This document shows, in pieces, positions 9,133-18,297 of a stretch of 53,489 nt of DNA. The notes under the pieces are model-generated. The model was not told the DNA's origin and ran no database searches. It was given only the letters and a program-made list of their open reading frames with translations. Source of the stretch: Legionella qingyii (GTDB lineage: Bacteria > Pseudomonadota > Gammaproteobacteria > Legionellales > Legionellaceae); the NCBI RefSeq assembly GCF_003184185.1, contig NZ_QHJG01000034.1, forward strand, positions 1 to 53,489. The letters run 5' to 3'. Position 1 is the stretch's first letter, and the number at the start of each line of letters is the position of its first letter. Both the position numbers and the translations under genes were made by a program.

Positions 9133-10710
9133 TTATTCCTTCACTTGACCTCGGAAATGGGCAGGTCTAAGCCCGGTTAATCCCAGAACTAACAAATAAA
9201 TGATTACTGCAGCTGTTACATGGACGGATAGTAAGGTTAGACGCATCACGGGGGAAAAACCAAGCCAGTAACTTACTGTACCACTCATTAAAATTAAATA
9301 AATACTAATTGCTGCATTAGCAAGGAGTAATTGCATACTGTATTTTAACCATCCAGGAGAAGGTTTGAATACCCCACGTTTAATTAATAAAAATAATAAA
9401 GTACCGCAATTAACATAACCTGCCAATGCGGAAGCTAAAGTTAGACCCGCGTGAGCGAAATGCCAAATAAATATAGAACACAATAAAGTATTAACTATCA
9501 TAGAAATCGCACCCACCTTAACTGGAGTGCTAATGTCTTGTCGTGCATAAAAACCAGAGGCTAATACTTTGACCATCATAAAAGCAGGCACCCCGGCCCC
9601 AAGTGTGATTAAGCTTTTTTGAGTCTGAATCACATCATAAGCGGTGAATTTACCATAGGCAAAGCAACTCGCAATCAACGGCATAGCAAATAAACATAAT
9701 CCTAAACCTGCTGGAATTCCTATAAGTAAAATAGAGCGTAATCCCCAATCTAAGGCACTTGAATATTGGCTTATACTCTGCTCCGCATGCCTTCGAGATA
9801 AATGAGGAAGAATCACTGTTGCAATCGCCACACCAAAAACTCCTAATGGAAAATCAGTAAGGCGGTCGGTGTAGTATAACCAAGACACACTTCCAACTTT
9901 TAAAAAGGAAGCAAAAATACTGTCAACCATTAAATTAAGTTGGGCAATAGAAACACCAAATAAAGCTGGAATCATTAACTTAAGCACTTTATTCACTCCA
10001 GCATCATTTCTGACTAACTGGGGTTTTACTAATAAACTGCGTTGATGCAAAAAAGGAATTTGAAACAGTAATTGCGCAATGCCTGCAATGAGCACGCCCC
10101 AAGCCAAACCGACTACAGGTTTTGGTAAATGAGGACATAAATAGATCGCCACAAGAATCATACTGATATTCAATAATACCGGTGTAAAGGCAGGGATTGC
10201 AAAATAACCGTAGGTATTTAATACCGCTCCAGCCATAGCTGTTAGTGAAACGAGCATTAAAAATGGAAAAGTAATACGCAACATTTCTGTAGCCAATACA
10301 GCACGGTCACTGTCATGACTAAAACCAGGGGCAAATAAAAAGATGATCACTGGTGCAGCAAATATCCCAATTAAAGTGACAACACTAAGAATAGTACCTA
10401 GATATCCGGAAATACGTGCGATAAAAACACGTACATCGCTTGGAGAACGAGTTTTTTGATACTCAGCAAGCACAGGAACAAACGCTTGAGCAAATGCTCC
10501 TTCTGCAAAAAGACGACGCATAAAATTAGGAATGCGGAATGCTACAAAAAAAGCATCCATGCCTGCTTGAGCACCAAAAAAATTGGCGAGCACCATATCG
10601 CGCACAAAACCTACAATACGTGAAATAAAGGTCATTACTGAAACCAATGTCGTTGAACGCAATAAGCTCTGTCGTTTAGGTACCATAATCTCTGTATCTG
10701 TTGCTGACAT
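9133..10710 (-). CDS. murJ: Lipid II flippase MurJ (MviN)
   Basis: An integral inner-membrane protein of the MOP superfamily that moves lipid II across the membrane for peptidoglycan synthesis. The N-terminus (KRQSLLRSTTLVSVMTFISR) is typical, and about fourteen hydrophobic helices follow. The start is uncertain: an ATG at 10767 gives an unusual extension, the ATG at 10710 gives 525 residues, and the ATG at 10686 gives 517 residues, closest to E. coli MurJ (511). None has a strong Shine-Dalgarno sequence. It is divergent from rpsT, as in several gammaproteobacteria, and is followed after 4 bp by the broken aminopeptidase gene. Confidence 0.94.
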   Translation of the reverse strand: MSATDTEIMVPKRQSLLRSTTLVSVMTFISRIVGFVRDMVLANFFGAQAGMDAFFVAFRIPNFMRRLFAEGAFAQAFVPVLAEYQKTRSPSDVRVFIARISGYLGTILSVVTLIGIFAAPVIIFLFAPGFSHDSDRAVLATEMLRITFPFLMLVSLTAMAGAVLNTYGYFAIPAFTPVLLNISMILVAIYLCPHLPKPVVGLAWGVLIAGIAQLLFQIPFLHQRSLLVKPQLVRNDAGVNKVLKLMIPALFGVSIAQLNLMVDSIFASFLKVGSVSWLYYTDRLTDFPLGVFGVAIATVILPHLSRRHAEQSISQYSSALDWGLRSILLIGIPAGLGLCLFAMPLIASCFAYGKFTAYDVIQTQKSLITLGAGVPAFMMVKVLASGFYARQDISTPVKVGAISMIVNTLLCSIFIWHFAHAGLTLASALAGYVNCGTLLFLLIKRGVFKPSPGWLKYSMQLLLANAAISIYLILMSGTVSYWLGFSPVMRLTLLSVHVTAAVIIYLLVLGLTGLRPAHFRGQVKE

Positions 10711-10908
10711 AATTTTTATACAAGGCGCAAAATACCTTATATTATACCTAAATGTATCAACTGTCATAATTATAAATATGATGTCATAGTCTTTATACTG
10801 AAATTGAACGAATAATTAGGATTTCATATTACTCAATTGATTTTGAGCATAAATGACACATACCGTCGTAGAGTGAATCAATTTATGCTTTAGAAACAAA
10901 GAAGTCTA

Positions 10909-10937
10909 TTGACAAATTCTAACTCATTGTGCATGAT
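10909..10937 (+). promoter_or_regulatory. rpsT promoter
   Basis: A perfect -35 TTGACA (10909-10914), a 17-nt spacer and a -10-like CATGAT (10932-10937) lie about 40 nt before the rpsT start. Position and spacing make it the likely main rpsT promoter. Confidence 0.6.
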
Positions 10938-10978
10938 CATCATCTTTTTGTACCATCTGAATGAGTGGAGATTTTTAA

Positions 10979-11245
10979 GTGGCAAATATTAAATCAGCGA
11001 TCAAGCGTGCTCGCCAAAACGTAAAACTACGTCAACACAATGCCAGTGCACGTTCTATGTTCCGCACCTACATCAAAAATGTAATTAAAGCTGTTGAATC
11101 AGGTGATAAAGAAGCCGCTCAAGCTGCCTTCACCAAAGCGCAACCAATTATTGATAAAGCGGCTTGTAAAGGTTTAATTCATAAAAATAAAGCTGCTCGT
11201 ATTAAAAGTCGTCTAGTAGCTCGTGTTAAGGCAATGGCTGCTTAA
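10979..11245 (+). CDS. rpsT: 30S ribosomal protein S20
   Basis: An 88-residue basic protein that binds 16S rRNA early in 30S assembly. It opens [20 protein letters not shown] and ends [16 protein letters not shown], both standard for S20. The start codon is GTG at 10979, with GTGGAG upstream; a rare start codon in rpsT is also known in E. coli (UUG), where it matters for autoregulation. It is a single-gene unit with its own promoter and a strong terminator. Confidence 0.97.
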   Translation: MANIKSAIKRARQNVKLRQHNASARSMFRTYIKNVIKAVESGDKEAAQAAFTKAQPIIDKAACKGLIHKNKAARIKSRLVARVKAMAA

Positions 11246-11257
11246 TCGTTCAATTCG

Positions 11258-11292
11258 AAAAAATCGAACCGGAATTGCCGGTTCGATTTTTT
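11258..11292 (+). terminator. rpsT rho-independent terminator
   Basis: AAAAAATCGAACCGG pairs perfectly with CCGGTTCGATTTTTT around a 5-nt loop, ending in a T run. It lies 12 bp after the rpsT stop. The flanking A and T runs make it usable in both directions. Confidence 0.9.
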
Positions 11293-11493
11293 ATCTGCTG
11301 AAAGCGTTTAATAGTTCACGACTACCTTATCTATTAACATTATTATAATACTACCTGACTGGAGATTCCCTCGCTACATTCGGAAAAATTGAGCTATGTT
11401 CAAAATTTTTTCTGGTGGATGCGGCACTAATACTCTCCCTTGGCTACAGCACTCGCCTTCACCCAGGCTATGATCAAAATACTAAACGGGTAC

Positions 11494-12816
11494 TTATACC
11501 GGCAAAGTTACCTGTGTTACTTCGTCTTCCAAATACGGCCTTCCTACTATCTTACATAGACTCTTTTTATCTTCTGTTGATAAGTAAGAAACTAAAGCTT
11601 CCAGTACGTTATAGTCTTCGCCATCTACAGTTGTAGAGGTCTCAGAAGGATACTCATCATAAATCGACCATCCATCTACTACGGCCATATAAAGAGTGTT
11701 TAAAAGCATTTTTGCCTGATGAATTTTACCTTGTAGTTTTTTCTCTTCATTACTTCTCGGAACAGAAAAAAAACCAAGAATTGAGCCTTGCCAACCTGAT
11801 ATTTTAGTATCATTTTTGGGCTCAATCATGGCAAATGCTTTATAACAGGAAACAATACGCTGAATTAAATCCCTTTGATATTCTTTGTATTTTTCAGGTA
11901 AAGATGCATTTCTTATTAACCACTCCAAACGCTGCAACTGACTGACGATATATTTCACTTCATCACAATACTCTTCATCGATTTTAAATAGCTTCTCGGT
12001 ATCCACTGATAATTCATCAAAACGTTGTGGGGGTACGCTCCAATATAATTTAACTTCCTTATCCTGTTTCATATCTCGATAAAAAACTTCTTTACCTGAT
12101 GATTTTTTATGTGTGTGTAAAGGGCCCTCACTATGCAAAAGTATAGGTTCTAAACCTGGAATCAATCGTGGCAAAGAGGAATTTTTAAATGGGGCAAGTT
12201 GCTCGTCGGTTAAGATTCCTTCCAAAAGGGAAACCGCCATAGTTTTACAGGTATTGGAATTCTTCAGACTAGGTCCCGATAAATCAAATGATAAATGAAA
12301 ATCAAAAGGCTTAAGCCTGGAAGGACGTCCTTCAATTTTGGCTTTTATTTGTTCAATTTCAAAAATTTGTCTGGAGTAGGCTTCTTCTTGATAAATTCTT
12401 CCCTTTTTTGATGGATCTGCTTTAAAATTTTGACCATCACCTACTATTTCTTTAATTGCAGCCTCTTGCTCTGCAACAGCATGTGCGCATCTCTTTTGTA
12501 ACAATTCAAATTCATGCTGAGTTAGCTCAAAAGTGTATCCATGTAAACCGTGCCCAAGATCCATGAAACGCACTTCCTCATTAATTAGCATCCCATGATT
12601 GCCTTGGAAATCAACATCTAAATGATATTTGTTTTTAAATTGCTCCAACCAACTGCTTTTATCTCCGGTACTGGTAACACCATAAAAGCCCCAAGTCTCA
12701 ACAACTTCAAGCAATTGTTTGCTTTCATCCAGCATCGATAAAAAAAAAGAACCATGCCAAAAAGGATTCCCTCCTACAGTATGATCAAATACGCAAAAAG
12801 TTATCGTATATTTCAT
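11494..12816 (-). CDS. Unrecognised 440-residue protein, effector candidate
   Basis: I do not recognise a family. The protein has no signal peptide and no membrane helices. The N-terminal third is rich in aromatic and acidic residues (WHGSFFLSML, MDLGHGLHGYTFEL), the middle is charged and probably helical, and the C-terminus is acidic (STEDKK, LEDEVTQV). AGGAG lies 7 nt before the ATG at 12816. It stands alone between rpsT and the enhC operon. From memory, genes in the equivalent place in L. pneumophila have appeared on lists of Dot/Icm-translocated proteins; I cannot verify this here, so a secreted effector is only a hypothesis. Confidence 0.7.
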   Translation of the reverse strand: MKYTITFCVFDHTVGGNPFWHGSFFLSMLDESKQLLEVVETWGFYGVTSTGDKSSWLEQFKNKYHLDVDFQGNHGMLINEEVRFMDLGHGLHGYTFELTQHEFELLQKRCAHAVAEQEAAIKEIVGDGQNFKADPSKKGRIYQEEAYSRQIFEIEQIKAKIEGRPSRLKPFDFHLSFDLSGPSLKNSNTCKTMAVSLLEGILTDEQLAPFKNSSLPRLIPGLEPILLHSEGPLHTHKKSSGKEVFYRDMKQDKEVKLYWSVPPQRFDELSVDTEKLFKIDEEYCDEVKYIVSQLQRLEWLIRNASLPEKYKEYQRDLIQRIVSCYKAFAMIEPKNDTKISGWQGSILGFFSVPRSNEEKKLQGKIHQAKMLLNTLYMAVVDGWSIYDEYPSETSTTVDGEDYNVLEALVSYLSTEDKKSLCKIVGRPYLEDEVTQVTLPV

Positions 12817-12995
12817 CGTGACACTCCTGTCATTTTGTTAGACTTTCTATTGGAATACTAGATAAATCAAAAACTATTTTGAGTAAATATTATAAAATAT
12901 GCAATATTTTATCCCAAAATAAATGGAATAAATTTTAATTTGGAATCAATGGAACGATAAACAGGCAGAAAAGATGAACAAACGATAAATTATGC

Positions 12996-13026
12996 TTCCC
13001 GGGCGTTGTTTATCTCGCCCGGGGAA
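12996..13026 (-). terminator. Hairpin after enhC
   Basis: TTCCCGGGCG (12996-13005) pairs with CGCCCGGGGAA (13016-13026), with one extra G, 17 bp past the enhC stop. It is a strong stem but lacks a T tract, so it may be a 3' stabilising structure rather than a true intrinsic terminator. Confidence 0.5.
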
Positions 13027-13042
13027 TCAAGGAATTAACTAA

Positions 13043-16000
13043 CTATCCATAAATACTGGCCAATTTTGCCTGATTCAACTGCTCAATGGCACGTTTTGCC
13101 GGTACAAAATTTGGAAACTGCGTCACTAAACGTTGTAAAATCATACGCGATAAAACTTCATCCCCCTGATTCCACTCATTTAATGCTTGCAGATACATAA
13201 AATCAGCTGTTTGCTCCGGAGTAAAAGAGGCTTTATTCATTAATACAGGTTCAATAAAACTCACACGAGCTTGATTTTGTGCTTCCATTCTCTGTAAAAT
13301 TTTACGTGCCTGTATGCTGCCATTATCACTTGCCTGCTGTAGTAATTCCTTACCCTTAGAAAGAGATCGCTCACCAGCAGTTCCCTCCAAGTAATAAGTA
13401 CCTAATTGATACTGTGCATAAGCATTTTGTCGTACGGCGAGTTTTTCATAAAGACTTGCAGCCATTTTGGGGTTTCTCTCAACGCCCAAACCATAATGAT
13501 ACATTCTTGCTAAAGCCAACATCGCCTTCTCGTTACCTTTAGCAGCAGATTGTTGGTAATAGTTAATTGCATCATTAAAATCAAGTTTGGTAATTACTCC
13601 TGTTTCTGATAATAATCCCAATTGATAAAGTGCATTGTCATCACCTAAATCTGCGGCCTTTTTATACCAGGATAAAGCTTGTTGTGTGTCACGAGATTGT
13701 CCGAGGCCATTAAAATAAATTGCACCTAATTGATTCATTGCCTCATGAACTTGATGGGTTGATGCTTCAACAAATAAATCCCTCGCTTTTTGATAATTGA
13801 CTGGTGTTCCTTTGCCATATAAGTACATTAATGCCAAATCATATATTCCTAAAGGATCTCCTTTCGCAGCAGCTTGTTGATAAGCCTTAAATGCCTGGGC
13901 ATAATTATCATTGACTGTTTCATCAATAAATCCTAAAGCAACAGAAGCTTCAGGTAGAACAAAGGCTGCTTTCTCATACCACTGCTTAGCCAAATTGTAA
14001 TCAGGTTCGCCATTCTCACCTAATTGATAAAACTGACCTAACAGATATTGAGCAAGAGGATTTCCTTGTTCTGCAGATGCAGTATACCAACGTTGTGCCT
14101 CTGCCAGATTAGGTTCGGAACCTAAACCCTTTTCCAGCATGAAAGCCAATTTCAATTGTGCATACTGATCTCCTTTTTCGGCCAAACCAGTATAAATTTG
14201 TTTGGCTTCTTGCATTTTCTCTGGATCAGAATTTTCTGCCAAATAGAAATCGGCCAAAACAATTCCTGCATGACTGTTACCTAATTTATAAGACCGTATT
14301 AAATTAGGTAAAAAGTCTTGTCCATTTTGCTTTTGCAACACCGCCATATTAAAATCTGCATATGAGAATTTATCATCAACGGATTTCTGCAATTGCTCCA
14401 TTCCTTTTGTCTTGTCTTGGGCAATACCCTTCCCTTCTGCAGAATATGTTCCTAATATAAAATCGCTTACCGAGTTTTGTCCTGCTTGCTGATACCAGGT
14501 GATGGCTTGTCCTGGATCCGCTTTAACACCAATACCCCGGTCATAGAGCAATCCCAGCAATAACGCAGCGTTTTCATCTCCACTAGTCGCTTGCTCTTTA
14601 GCAATCAGAAAAGCTTGCGCCTGCTTTGCCATATCCTGATCCATAGCATTATAAAATGCGAGAGGCAGTAGTGCCTGAGAAATGCCTCTATCTGCGGCCC
14701 CTTGATACAATTGACGAATCATAGCTATTTTGTGCTTCCTTACATTGACACTTAAACCGCTATCATTTTGACGCGCCAAGCTATCTGCAAGCTCATATTC
14801 TGCAGGACCATAATTGTTGGCTGCAGCCAGATATAACATAGACGTTGCTTGTTCTGGATTGGGTTGAATATAAACTGTACCATCCGGACCAGTTATCCCC
14901 TGGGATAGAATTCTGGCCAAAACGTATTGAGATTTTTTATTTCCTTTAAACGCTGCATCCGTTAAATCATTTAATGCAAGCTGATAATCATTTTTATCCT
15001 TAGCATGCTGTAAATATAAAATGCCTAAATTGTATTCTGCACCCAAATGTTGCTGTTGTGCCGCATTTTGATAAAAAATGATGGCTGAAGAATCACTTTG
15101 TGCTATACCGATGCCATATTGAAACATTTGTCCGATTTGAAACTGCGATTGAGCATCACCTAATATCGCTCTAAAATATAAATGATTAAACATAGACATG
15201 TAGTTAAGTTGTGCTTGCCAACCTTGAGTCCACAAATCCATGATACTGGCCTGTGAATTATCATCATAATCATAATAATTAGCATCTATATAAGGTGCAG
15301 GTAAATTCAACTGAGCATAAATTGGGGCATTTATCCTTTCCAAAGCAGAAAGCTGTGGGTCTAAAGGATAAAGAGGATATGTCCATTGATTTGCCTGGAA
15401 ACTTGGGATTTTACTCAAGAGAGCATCGTAATAACTGGTGATTGGAACATCATTAGGCTGAACTAATTCAAATTGGGGCTGAAAAATAGACTGACGCATT
15501 ATCTTTTTCAGCTGGGGGGCTTGGTTATAAGCAAAATCTCCTAATACAGCAGGATTATGCCAAGCACTAAGTATTCCTTTCATTTGAAAATCAGTTTGCT
15601 CGAGCTTATCGGTTGTCCCATTACTTAGCCACAATGCTGCTTGCGCTAAAGCTGCTTCCTGATTTTTTGCACTTTCATCTTGAATTGCCTGATTCTGCCA
15701 TTGTTTTGCCAAATCTTGATTGGTATCAACGCCTATTCCTTTTTGATACATATCAGCTAACTCACGTTTCGCTTGCGGCAATCCATTCTGAGCTGCTTTC
15801 AAAGTCCACATAAATGCAGTTTTAGGATCATAAATTGGACTTTTTTGTTGTAAATAAATGTGAGCCAAGTCCAAATAGGCCTCATCACTTGATTGACCAC
15901 CTGCTTTATTAAACCACTGCAAAGCTTGTTCTTTTTGATTTTGTTCTAAAGCTAATTCACCTAATGCCACCATTGCAGGTGCAAAGCCTTGAGCTGCAGC

Positions 16001-16648
16001 TTGATTTAATAATTCCTCGCCTTTCTTTTCATCTTTATCGACCAGCTGACCTGCAAGATAAAGCTCCCCCAGCCTGGTTATTGCTTGAAGGTTACCATTG
16101 GCAACTGCTTTATTTAACCAAATAAGACCTAATTTACGATTTGATGAATTACGGCTATCGATAAAATTCTTGGCTAAAGTAAATTGCGCAAGAGAGTTAC
16201 CACTTTTTGCCGCATTAATATAATACCGAGTTGCCGCGTCTGTATTTTTCTTTACCCCAACTCCATACATATAAGCAGCTGCGGTAAACATCTGGGCATC
16301 TACATCTCCTGCATCGGCCGCTTTTTGAAACCACATAAAAGCTTGTTGCGGATCCTTCTCATGCAATAAAGTATATTTTGCCATCAGTTGAATTGCAGGT
16401 AGATATCCTTTTTGTGCAGATTGGGTAAAATAGCGTATTGCCAACAAGTTATTTTTAAATTGACCATATCCATAAAGATAAATCCGTCCTAAGTAGTAAT
16501 CGGCGACTGCATTTTTCCCCGATTGACTCATCAAAGGCTCTATTGCTTTATTATAATTCCCTAATCGATAAGCACTAAACTCATCAGCAAAAGCATTTTG
16601 GCCGGCTGATGCAACGAATAAACAGACCCAAGGTACTAGCGATTTCAT
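13043..16648 (-). CDS. enhC: EnhC, periplasmic Sel1-repeat enhanced-entry protein
   Basis: A 1201-residue exported protein made almost entirely of Sel1-like (SLR) helical repeats, recognisable by recurring A-x-x-x-L-G-x-x-Y-x-x-G-x-G-V patterns such as YMYGVGVKKNTDAATRYY and LARMYHYGLGVERNPKMAAS. A signal peptide covers about residues 1-22 (cleavage after ANAFA or nearby). GGGAG lies 8 nt before the ATG at 16648, so I reject a reading that starts 16 codons further upstream. In L. pneumophila EnhC promotes host-cell entry and intracellular growth, and has been reported to restrain the lytic transglycosylase Slt and so limit release of muropeptides sensed by NOD1. It is the last gene of enhA-enhB-enhC. 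Confidence 0.93.
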   Translation of the reverse strand: MKSLVPWVCLFVASAGQNAFADEFSAYRLGNYNKAIEPLMSQSGKNAVADYYLGRIYLYGYGQFKNNLLAIRYFTQSAQKGYLPAIQLMAKYTLLHEKDPQQAFMWFQKAADAGDVDAQMFTAAAYMYGVGVKKNTDAATRYYINAAKSGNSLAQFTLAKNFIDSRNSSNRKLGLIWLNKAVANGNLQAITRLGELYLAGQLVDKDEKKGEELLNQAAAQGFAPAMVALGELALEQNQKEQALQWFNKAGGQSSDEAYLDLAHIYLQQKSPIYDPKTAFMWTLKAAQNGLPQAKRELADMYQKGIGVDTNQDLAKQWQNQAIQDESAKNQEAALAQAALWLSNGTTDKLEQTDFQMKGILSAWHNPAVLGDFAYNQAPQLKKIMRQSIFQPQFELVQPNDVPITSYYDALLSKIPSFQANQWTYPLYPLDPQLSALERINAPIYAQLNLPAPYIDANYYDYDDNSQASIMDLWTQGWQAQLNYMSMFNHLYFRAILGDAQSQFQIGQMFQYGIGIAQSDSSAIIFYQNAAQQQHLGAEYNLGILYLQHAKDKNDYQLALNDLTDAAFKGNKKSQYVLARILSQGITGPDGTVYIQPNPEQATSMLYLAAANNYGPAEYELADSLARQNDSGLSVNVRKHKIAMIRQLYQGAADRGISQALLPLAFYNAMDQDMAKQAQAFLIAKEQATSGDENAALLLGLLYDRGIGVKADPGQAITWYQQAGQNSVSDFILGTYSAEGKGIAQDKTKGMEQLQKSVDDKFSYADFNMAVLQKQNGQDFLPNLIRSYKLGNSHAGIVLADFYLAENSDPEKMQEAKQIYTGLAEKGDQYAQLKLAFMLEKGLGSEPNLAEAQRWYTASAEQGNPLAQYLLGQFYQLGENGEPDYNLAKQWYEKAAFVLPEASVALGFIDETVNDNYAQAFKAYQQAAAKGDPLGIYDLALMYLYGKGTPVNYQKARDLFVEASTHQVHEAMNQLGAIYFNGLGQSRDTQQALSWYKKAADLGDDNALYQLGLLSETGVITKLDFNDAINYYQQSAAKGNEKAMLALARMYHYGLGVERNPKMAASLYEKLAVRQNAYAQYQLGTYYLEGTAGERSLSKGKELLQQASDNGSIQARKILQRMEAQNQARVSFIEPVLMNKASFTPEQTADFMYLQALNEWNQGDEVLSRMILQRLVTQFPNFVPAKRAIEQLNQAKLASIYG

Positions 16649-16709
16649 GAAAATTCTCCCTCTTTGCATGGCAATTGTAACCTGAATTTTTATCATTATA
16701 TTTTCAGAT

Positions 16710-17288
16710 TTATACCCCAGGTATTATGCCATAATGCACTACTTCATTAACTGCCCCATTTCTCGTTGTGCCATCGACTATCCAATAGTTACCTTTATTA
16801 TTCAAACCAAACTTAACATTAACGTATTCACATACTTTAATCGTATCTGCACAATCTATAATTTTTCCATAAGAAGTTTTGCCATCACCCGCAGTACAAA
16901 TAAATTTAACTAATGGCTCTCCTGTAGCTAACGCCGCCCATTGACGACCACCTATCGAATGATTATATCGAGTTGTGTACTGACTGTCTTCATCACGCAT
17001 TTGGTACAAGCTGACCGTTTGTGGTGATTTATTAAAGAAAAAATACAAAGACTGCAAAGCCCCCTCTTTCCCAGGAAAAAGAGATAATACTTTTAAACTT
17101 TCCTTATATCCTACCGGCCTACATCCTATAGGAAATCGTGCCTCTTCCTTTTCTGCCTTGGCTTGTGCCTCTTGGGGGTTATTCTTTTTGATTTTGGCTG
17201 CTTCAAGTTGTGCAGAAGACATTAGTCCTAAGAAAAGCATCAATGAAATTGAAGTGATTTTATTTATTGTATTCATTATATTTCTCAC
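16710..17288 (-). CDS. enhB: EnhB, enhanced-entry exported protein
   Basis: A 192-residue exported protein with an N-terminal signal segment (NKITSISLMLFLGLMSSA) followed by a lysine- and glutamate-rich linker and a globular domain with several cysteines. No catalytic motif is visible and the biochemical role is unknown. Identification rests on its place between enhA and enhC and its size. Its first ATG overlaps the enhA stop (ATGA, 17285-17288), which couples their translation; a second ATG four codons on (17276) is an alternative start. Confidence 0.85.
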   Translation of the reverse strand: MRNIMNTINKITSISLMLFLGLMSSAQLEAAKIKKNNPQEAQAKAEKEEARFPIGCRPVGYKESLKVLSLFPGKEGALQSLYFFFNKSPQTVSLYQMRDEDSQYTTRYNHSIGGRQWAALATGEPLVKFICTAGDGKTSYGKIIDCADTIKVCEYVNVKFGLNNKGNYWIVDGTTRNGAVNEVVHYGIIPGV

Positions 17289-17998
17289 TCACTGTCATTT
17301 ATTGGACGTACAATAACCGTTGTACCCATGAAATTATTTCGTTCGCTGGATAATTCAACAAAGTTCAGATTTAACCATTTAGCATCCTGGGTAAACATAC
17401 GCACACATCCGTGACTCGCTCTTACTCCCGGGATATCGTCGGAACCATGTAATGCGAAACCCTTATGGAAAAACATGCAGAAAGGCATCTTTGCGCCACC
17501 TTTACCTATGGGGAATACATCGGATGTACATTTTTCATTTTCTTTACTGAACACCCGATAAATCCCAGTTAAAGTGCGGCAAGAACGATTAGCGTCAGGG
17601 CATCGGTCTCTTCCAGATGAAATAGGTCCCCATTTCACCAAATTACCTTCGGCATCATAAGCCCCAAAGGCCAATTTATCCTGATCAACAATAATTTGTT
17701 TTTGATGTTCATTTGGAATTTTTAATGGGAAAGGTGCAACGTCAAAAACAGTGAGATAAGCTAAATTTTTCGGAACCGCGATTATCTTGCCAGCCCATAA
17801 CGGGTTATAGGTCCGATTGACTCTTTGAACAATGTCACGTTGATTTTCATCCGGAAACAAAGTCTCCCAACTTTGTCCTGACTCTACTTTAATACAATCG
17901 TATTGTGGGTATCCACATAGTCCTGTGCCATAAAAATTACCCGCATTCGCTATGGCAGCCATGAGCATCATCAATGCAGCTGAAAGTAATTTATACAT
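17285..17998 (-). CDS. enhA: EnhA, L,D-transpeptidase of the YkuD family
   Basis: A 237-residue exported protein. A signal peptide (residues 1-19) is followed by a LysM-like segment (about 35-80) and a YkuD domain (about 98-235). The catalytic signature is HGSDD followed by SHGCVRM, with Cys198 as nucleophile, His196 next to it and Arg200 after it. Such enzymes make 3-3 cross-links or attach proteins to peptidoglycan. GAGGGGGG precedes the ATG. It is the first gene of enhA-enhB-enhC, which together suggest a cell-wall remodelling unit linked to host entry. Confidence 0.93.
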   Translation of the reverse strand: MYKLLSAALMMLMAAIANAGNFYGTGLCGYPQYDCIKVESGQSWETLFPDENQRDIVQRVNRTYNPLWAGKIIAVPKNLAYLTVFDVAPFPLKIPNEHQKQIIVDQDKLAFGAYDAEGNLVKWGPISSGRDRCPDANRSCRTLTGIYRVFSKENEKCTSDVFPIGKGGAKMPFCMFFHKGFALHGSDDIPGVRASHGCVRMFTQDAKWLNLNFVELSSERNNFMGTTVIVRPINDSE

Positions 17999-18181
17999 AT
18001 GCCCCCCCTCTCACCTTTACTTATTATTTTTATATGCAAGATTTGTGCTTAAATATCAATTTATTCCAATTATTATTCGAGCATATCTAAAATAAGTTTA
18101 GTACGAATATTAGAGTTTTTGCTAGGGTTATGAATAATATTCTAATTATTGATGAATAACATAGGTACAAAACCCCGTCAT

Positions 18182-18250
18182 CTTGAGTGCAACGAGGGAT
18201 CTCCATGCTGTCGCACCATGTCCTGATAGGAGCCCCTCATTGCACTCAGG
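18182..18250. repeat. Dispersed palindrome in the uvrC-enhA gap
   Basis: CTTGAGTGCAACGAGGG (18182-18198) is inverse to CCCCTCATTGCACTCAGG (18233-18250) with two G-T type mismatches. A second GC-rich stretch around CCGGAACGCACTGCGCCAATCCGG (18255-18278) follows and may form a second stem. The rest of the 300-bp gap 17999-18297 is AT-rich and should hold the enhA promoter; I see no gene there. Confidence 0.6.
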
Positions 18251-18297
18251 ATTGCCGGAACGCACTGCGCCAATCCGGCGCTACAATTTTTTTATGA

